A stretch of DNA of 64,000 bases from Nitrospiraceae bacterium (lineage in GTDB: Bacteria > Nitrospirota > Thermodesulfovibrionia > UBA6902): the NCBI GenBank assembly GCA_003599275.1, contig QZJG01000051.1:1-64000 (forward strand), read 5' to 3'. Numbering within the stretch: position 1 is the stretch's first letter; every line of letters starts with the position of its first letter. Below, in pieces: positions 60,942 to 64,000 of this stretch. The position numbers were made by a program, and so were the translations under genes. The notes beneath the pieces are model-generated. The model saw only the letters and a list, made by a program, of their open reading frames with translations. It made no database searches and was not told where the DNA came from.

Positions 60942-62986
60942 AAAGATTTCACCAGAAGCAGAATAATAATTGTTAAAAACGAGTAAATCAAATACGCCTG
61001 TATGCGTCCCTGCTGAAGCCTTCCTACCTGACGCGACACCCGGAAGGTCGCATCTGCAACGGGTTTGTAAATCCAGTTCCAGAAACGGTCTTTTATCCTG
61101 AGATTGTAAATCAGTCTCGCAGGGAAGGCAGAGTGCGCTGCTTGCGGCGACACTCTCGTTTCCTCCCTTATATGGAAGAGAAAGCCGAATATCCTGCGGA
61201 TGGGCATGGAAAAAGACGTTGCGTTATACTGCATCCTCGATGTAAGTTTCTCGAATCCGCAGTCCCAAATCGCTCCGCGCCGTATCTTGCCGGGGTTGAC
61301 ATGAAGGACGGCATAAACAACGGCATACACAATGAGAACGCCCAGGAATACGATAAAGCCGGAATAAGACGCGCGCTCCGGGGCTATCGGCGTCAGCCAC
61401 ATCCAGCCGCCGGAAGTAGCCGACGTGCTGAGTTTTGCGCCCACCAGCGATTCCGAAAGCACATCGGTCCACTCGATAAACACCGTCGGGAAAATACCAA
61501 GACACAAACATGTCAGCGCACTCAGTATCATGCCTGTCCGCATATGCCAGTCGACTTCATGCACATTGGGTTGATGGCGTCCCCGCCAGTGTCCTAAAAA
61601 CGTGACGCCGAACGCCTTCACGAAACAGGCGGCAGCCAGCGCGCCTGTAAGGGCAAGAAGCGCGGCCCCCATAGGCATAATGAGCTTCATCACCTGATTG
61701 GGTAAAGACGGCGAAAGAAGAAACGCCTGGAAGGTGAGCCATTCCGATACGAAGCCGTTAAACGGCGGCAGGGCGGAAATGGATACACAGCCCACAAGAA
61801 ACAGCGCAGCAGTCCACGGCATTTTGTGAATCAGCCCGCCCATTTCTTCCATGTTCCTCTCGTGCGTGGAGTGAAGGACGGCCCCGGCCCCCATAAAAAG
61901 CAGGCCCTTGAACATCGCGTGATTCAGAGTATGATATAGCCCCGCGATCAACGCGAGGGCCGCCATTACCGGCAAATTAAATGACGTAAATATCATGGAG
62001 AGACCAATGCCTATAAGTATGATGCCGATATTTTCTACCGAATGATATGCAAGAAGCCTTTTCAGGTCATGCTGCATGAGTGCATAGAGCACTCCCATGA
62101 CGGCGGATATCAGTCCCAGCGCCAGCACAAGGCCTCCCCACCACCAGGGGAATACACCGATAAGATCAAAGGTGACGCGTACTATGCCGTAGATGGCGGT
62201 CTTGAGCATGACCCCGCTCATCAGCGCCGAGACGTTTGAAGGGGCCACAGGATGCGCCTCCGGAAGCCAGACATGCAGAGGGACAACGCCCGCCTTTGCG
62301 GCAAACCCGAAAAATGCCAGCAAAAAAGCGATCGTCGCCCATTTCGCGGGGAACTGCGCCTGACGCATGGCATCGAAGGTAAACCCGCTGAAATCATCAA
62401 ATCCCGCAGAGAGCCCGGCCATGACCCCGAAGGACAAAAGTATGGCAATCGCCCCCACATGGGCCACAACCAGGTAGAGGAATGCGGCCCTGCGGTTCTC
62501 TATCTGTTCATCTTCAAACATGACGAGAAAATATGATGCGGCAGCCATCGCCTCCCATGAGATGAGAAAAAAGAGCGCGTCATCGGCAAGCACCACCATA
62601 AGCATCCCGGCAATGAAGAGGCAATAAAATACGACGAGCTTAACTACAGGCTTGCGCCCTGTCATGGCCTTTACATAACCTGCGGAGTATATTGAAACAA
62701 AGAAACAGAGAAGACCCACGACGGTAAGGAAAAAACCTGAAAGGGGGTCGAGCCGGAGGTGAAACGGAAGGTCGGGAAGTCCGGAAAGGAGGACCATCTT
62801 TCCTGTGACATTGCCCGCAACCGTCCATATGCCCGACGTCACAGCCATCAACGACGCCAGGGCGCAAGAGTAAAAAGAAACCGTTGTCAAAAATCCCGGA
62901 CTTTTTCTGAAAAGTACTGCCGCCAACCCGGTAATCAGAAGAAGCATAACGGACGCAGCGGCAATATCAACAGGCGCAACTATCAT
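60938..62986 (-). CDS. HyfB/HycC-like large antiporter subunit
   Basis: This is a 682-residue, Proton_antipo-type membrane subunit with about 16 helices. It has the channel signature (AKAGVVPLHVWLPEAHPVAP and LYHTLNHAMFKGLLFMGAG). The C-terminal part has a long amphipathic-type segment and a last helix. It is the first gene of the operon and lies divergent from asnS across a 143-base spacer that must hold the promoter. No separate ferredoxin subunit (HyfH/NuoI-like) is in the window. Confidence 0.92.
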   Translation of the reverse strand: MIVAPVDIAAASVMLLLITGLAAVLFRKSPGFLTTVSFYSCALASLMAVTSGIWTVAGNVTGKMVLLSGLPDLPFHLRLDPLSGFFLTVVGLLCFFVSIYSAGYVKAMTGRKPVVKLVVFYCLFIAGMLMVVLADDALFFLISWEAMAAASYFLVMFEDEQIENRRAAFLYLVVAHVGAIAILLSFGVMAGLSAGFDDFSGFTFDAMRQAQFPAKWATIAFLLAFFGFAAKAGVVPLHVWLPEAHPVAPSNVSALMSGVMLKTAIYGIVRVTFDLIGVFPWWWGGLVLALGLISAVMGVLYALMQHDLKRLLAYHSVENIGIILIGIGLSMIFTSFNLPVMAALALIAGLYHTLNHAMFKGLLFMGAGAVLHSTHERNMEEMGGLIHKMPWTAALFLVGCVSISALPPFNGFVSEWLTFQAFLLSPSLPNQVMKLIMPMGAALLALTGALAAACFVKAFGVTFLGHWRGRHQPNVHEVDWHMRTGMILSALTCLCLGIFPTVFIEWTDVLSESLVGAKLSTSATSGGWMWLTPIAPERASYSGFIVFLGVLIVYAVVYAVLHVNPGKIRRGAIWDCGFEKLTSRMQYNATSFSMPIRRIFGFLFHIREETRVSPQAAHSAFPARLIYNLRIKDRFWNWIYKPVADATFRVSRQVGRLQQGRIQAYLIYSFLTIIILLLVKSL

Positions 62987-63129
62987 TGTTCTTGATTGTC
63001 CATCGGCTTAACGTTGTACGATTTTAAACCCCTCAATGTTTTTTTGTCAAAGTATTGAATAAAGTTTTTGCGATTTTTTTAAAATGTGCGCCTCATCGGG
63101 TATTATATTAAGGAGCAACGGAGGTGCCT

Positions 63130-64000
63130 ATGGAACGAATGCAAATAAAATCACTCCTGTCATACGGAAACTCAGGACAGGAAGTCTCGGTCTGCGGCTG
63201 GGTAAGGACAAGGCGCGAGTCAAAGGGCATTGCCTTTATCGCGTTGAATGACGGCTCTACCCAGGACACCCTGCAACTTGTAATTGCCGGGACCTCACCG
63301 GCTTTTCGGAAATTAACTCTTTGCAACACCGGGGCCGCAATTAAAGCCACAGGCGTTTTGAAAGACTCTCCGGCACAGGGACAAAAGTTCGAGGTGGAAG
63401 TCTCCGGGATCGAAGTTTTCGGCGACGCCGATCCGGCCTCATACCCTTTGCAGAAAAAAGGGCATACCCTGGAATTCCTTCGGGAGATAGGGCACCTCAG
63501 GCCGAGGACCAATACCTTCGGCGCGGTGTTCAGGGTGCGAAATATCCTTGCCCATGCGGTGCACGAATTTTTCCAGGGCAAAGGTTTTATCTGGGTGCAC
63601 ACCCCGATTATTACATCAAGCGACTGCGAGGGCGCAGGGGACATGTTCACCGTGACGGCCCTCGATCCGGAGAAATTGTCCAAAGACTGCAGAGGCGTCG
63701 ATTTCTCACAGGACTTTTTCGGACGGCGTGCCTTTCTGACGGTCAGCGGCCAGCTTGAAGCTGAATTTCTCGCTATGTCGATGGGCGACGTCTATACATT
63801 CGGACCGACCTTCAGGGCGGAGAACTCCAACACTTCGCGCCATCTCTCCGAATTCTGGATGATAGAGCCTGAAATGGCCTTTGCGGATTTGAAGGACGAC
63901 ATGCAGCTTGCCGAAGAATTCGTCCGCTTTCTCTGTGTAAGGGTCCTGGAAAAAGGAGAAGGCGAAATCGCATTCCTCGATAAATTCTATAAAAACACAT
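63130..64000 (+). CDS. asnS: Asparaginyl-tRNA synthetase (3' end cut by window edge)
   Basis: This is the first 290 residues of a class IIb aminoacyl-tRNA synthetase that charges tRNA-Asn. The OB-fold anticodon domain (VSVCGWVRTRRESKGIAFIA) precedes the class II core with FLTVSGQLEAEFLAM and the motif 2 region YTFGPTFRAENSNTSRHLSE. The EFWMIEPEMAF sequence, with an uncharged residue where AspRS has other signatures, fits AsnS. The ATG follows GGAGG (63119-63123). The window ends inside the catalytic domain. Confidence 0.93.
   Translation, partial: MERMQIKSLLSYGNSGQEVSVCGWVRTRRESKGIAFIALNDGSTQDTLQLVIAGTSPAFRKLTLCNTGAAIKATGVLKDSPAQGQKFEVEVSGIEVFGDADPASYPLQKKGHTLEFLREIGHLRPRTNTFGAVFRVRNILAHAVHEFFQGKGFIWVHTPIITSSDCEGAGDMFTVTALDPEKLSKDCRGVDFSQDFFGRRAFLTVSGQLEAEFLAMSMGDVYTFGPTFRAENSNTSRHLSEFWMIEPEMAFADLKDDMQLAEEFVRFLCVRVLEKGEGEIAFLDKFYKNT

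Noticed and set aside
55712-62986. Functional NiFe hydrogenase (group 4)
   Set aside because: All four Ni ligands of the large subunit are replaced, so I call it a hydrogenase-related complex.
1-64000. CRISPR array, prophage or intact insertion sequence
   Set aside because: No regularly spaced repeats, transposase or phage structural genes were seen; only the integrase fragment at 41014-41118.

Overview
The window is a bacterial chromosome segment of about 64 kb with moderate GC. Several traits recall the Nitrospirota (Thermodesulfovibrionia-like) or Desulfobacterota: palindromic repeats of the GTCATTGCGAG type, runs of CCCTACTCCCT, sigma-54 promoters, rhombosortase with GspA/GspB-type secretion genes, and an energy-converting hydrogenase-like complex. 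I did not see a marker gene that fixes the phylum, so this placement is an inference.

Layout. 1-3001 (minus): an FtsX-type ABC exporter (permease cut by the window edge, plus its ATPase) and an ICMT/PEMT-type membrane methyltransferase. 3141-6903 (minus): an arsenic operon, arsR-acr3-arsD-arsA, in which mobile-type repeats have been absorbed in frame into arsA. 7167-39648 (plus): a large extracellular-polysaccharide locus. It holds a Wzc-type tyrosine autokinase with its PHP phosphatase, a GT4-like glycosyltransferase that apparently starts at ATA, two B12-binding radical SAM enzymes, a Wzx-type flippase, an FAD oxidoreductase, an O-antigen ligase/polymerase, a GT2, and a WbaP-like initiating sugar transferase. 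Six paralogous alkaline-phosphatase-superfamily enzymes (COG3379-like) are spread through it. Interleaved secreted proteins include a beta-propeller protein built like a GH150 lambda-carrageenase, a subtilisin, HEAT-repeat proteins and a TolB-like propeller. Two near-consensus sigma-54 promoters lie in front of the subtilisin and the TolB-like gene. The Wza-type exporter sits at the end on the opposite strand (39783-40562).

40862-49554: tRNA-Arg(CCT) with the remnant of a tyrosine integrase beside it, a rhombosortase with its rhombotarget lipoprotein, a divergent sigma-54 activator, an LplT-PlsC-acyl-ACP synthetase fusion, an amidohydrolase, and a truncated exosortase-type acyltransferase. 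49688-55699: lgt, an SlpA-type FKBP, panB, a chemoreceptor, a possible structured RNA, and a GspA/ExeA plus GspB-like pair. 55712-62986 (minus): a six-gene Hyf/Hyc-like membrane complex whose large subunit has lost all four Ni-binding cysteines. 63130-end: asnS, cut by the window edge.

How it fits together. The sugar transferase would load undecaprenyl phosphate, the glycosyltransferases extend the chain, the flippase and ligase/polymerase export and join it, and the kinase, phosphatase and Wza control chain length and secretion. The unexplained part is the set of six AP-superfamily enzymes. All keep a full set of candidate active-site residues and none has a signal peptide, so they outnumber the visible glycosyltransferases and probably act in the cytosol. 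This set, together with the Ni-less hydrogenase-like complex, is the most novel content here.
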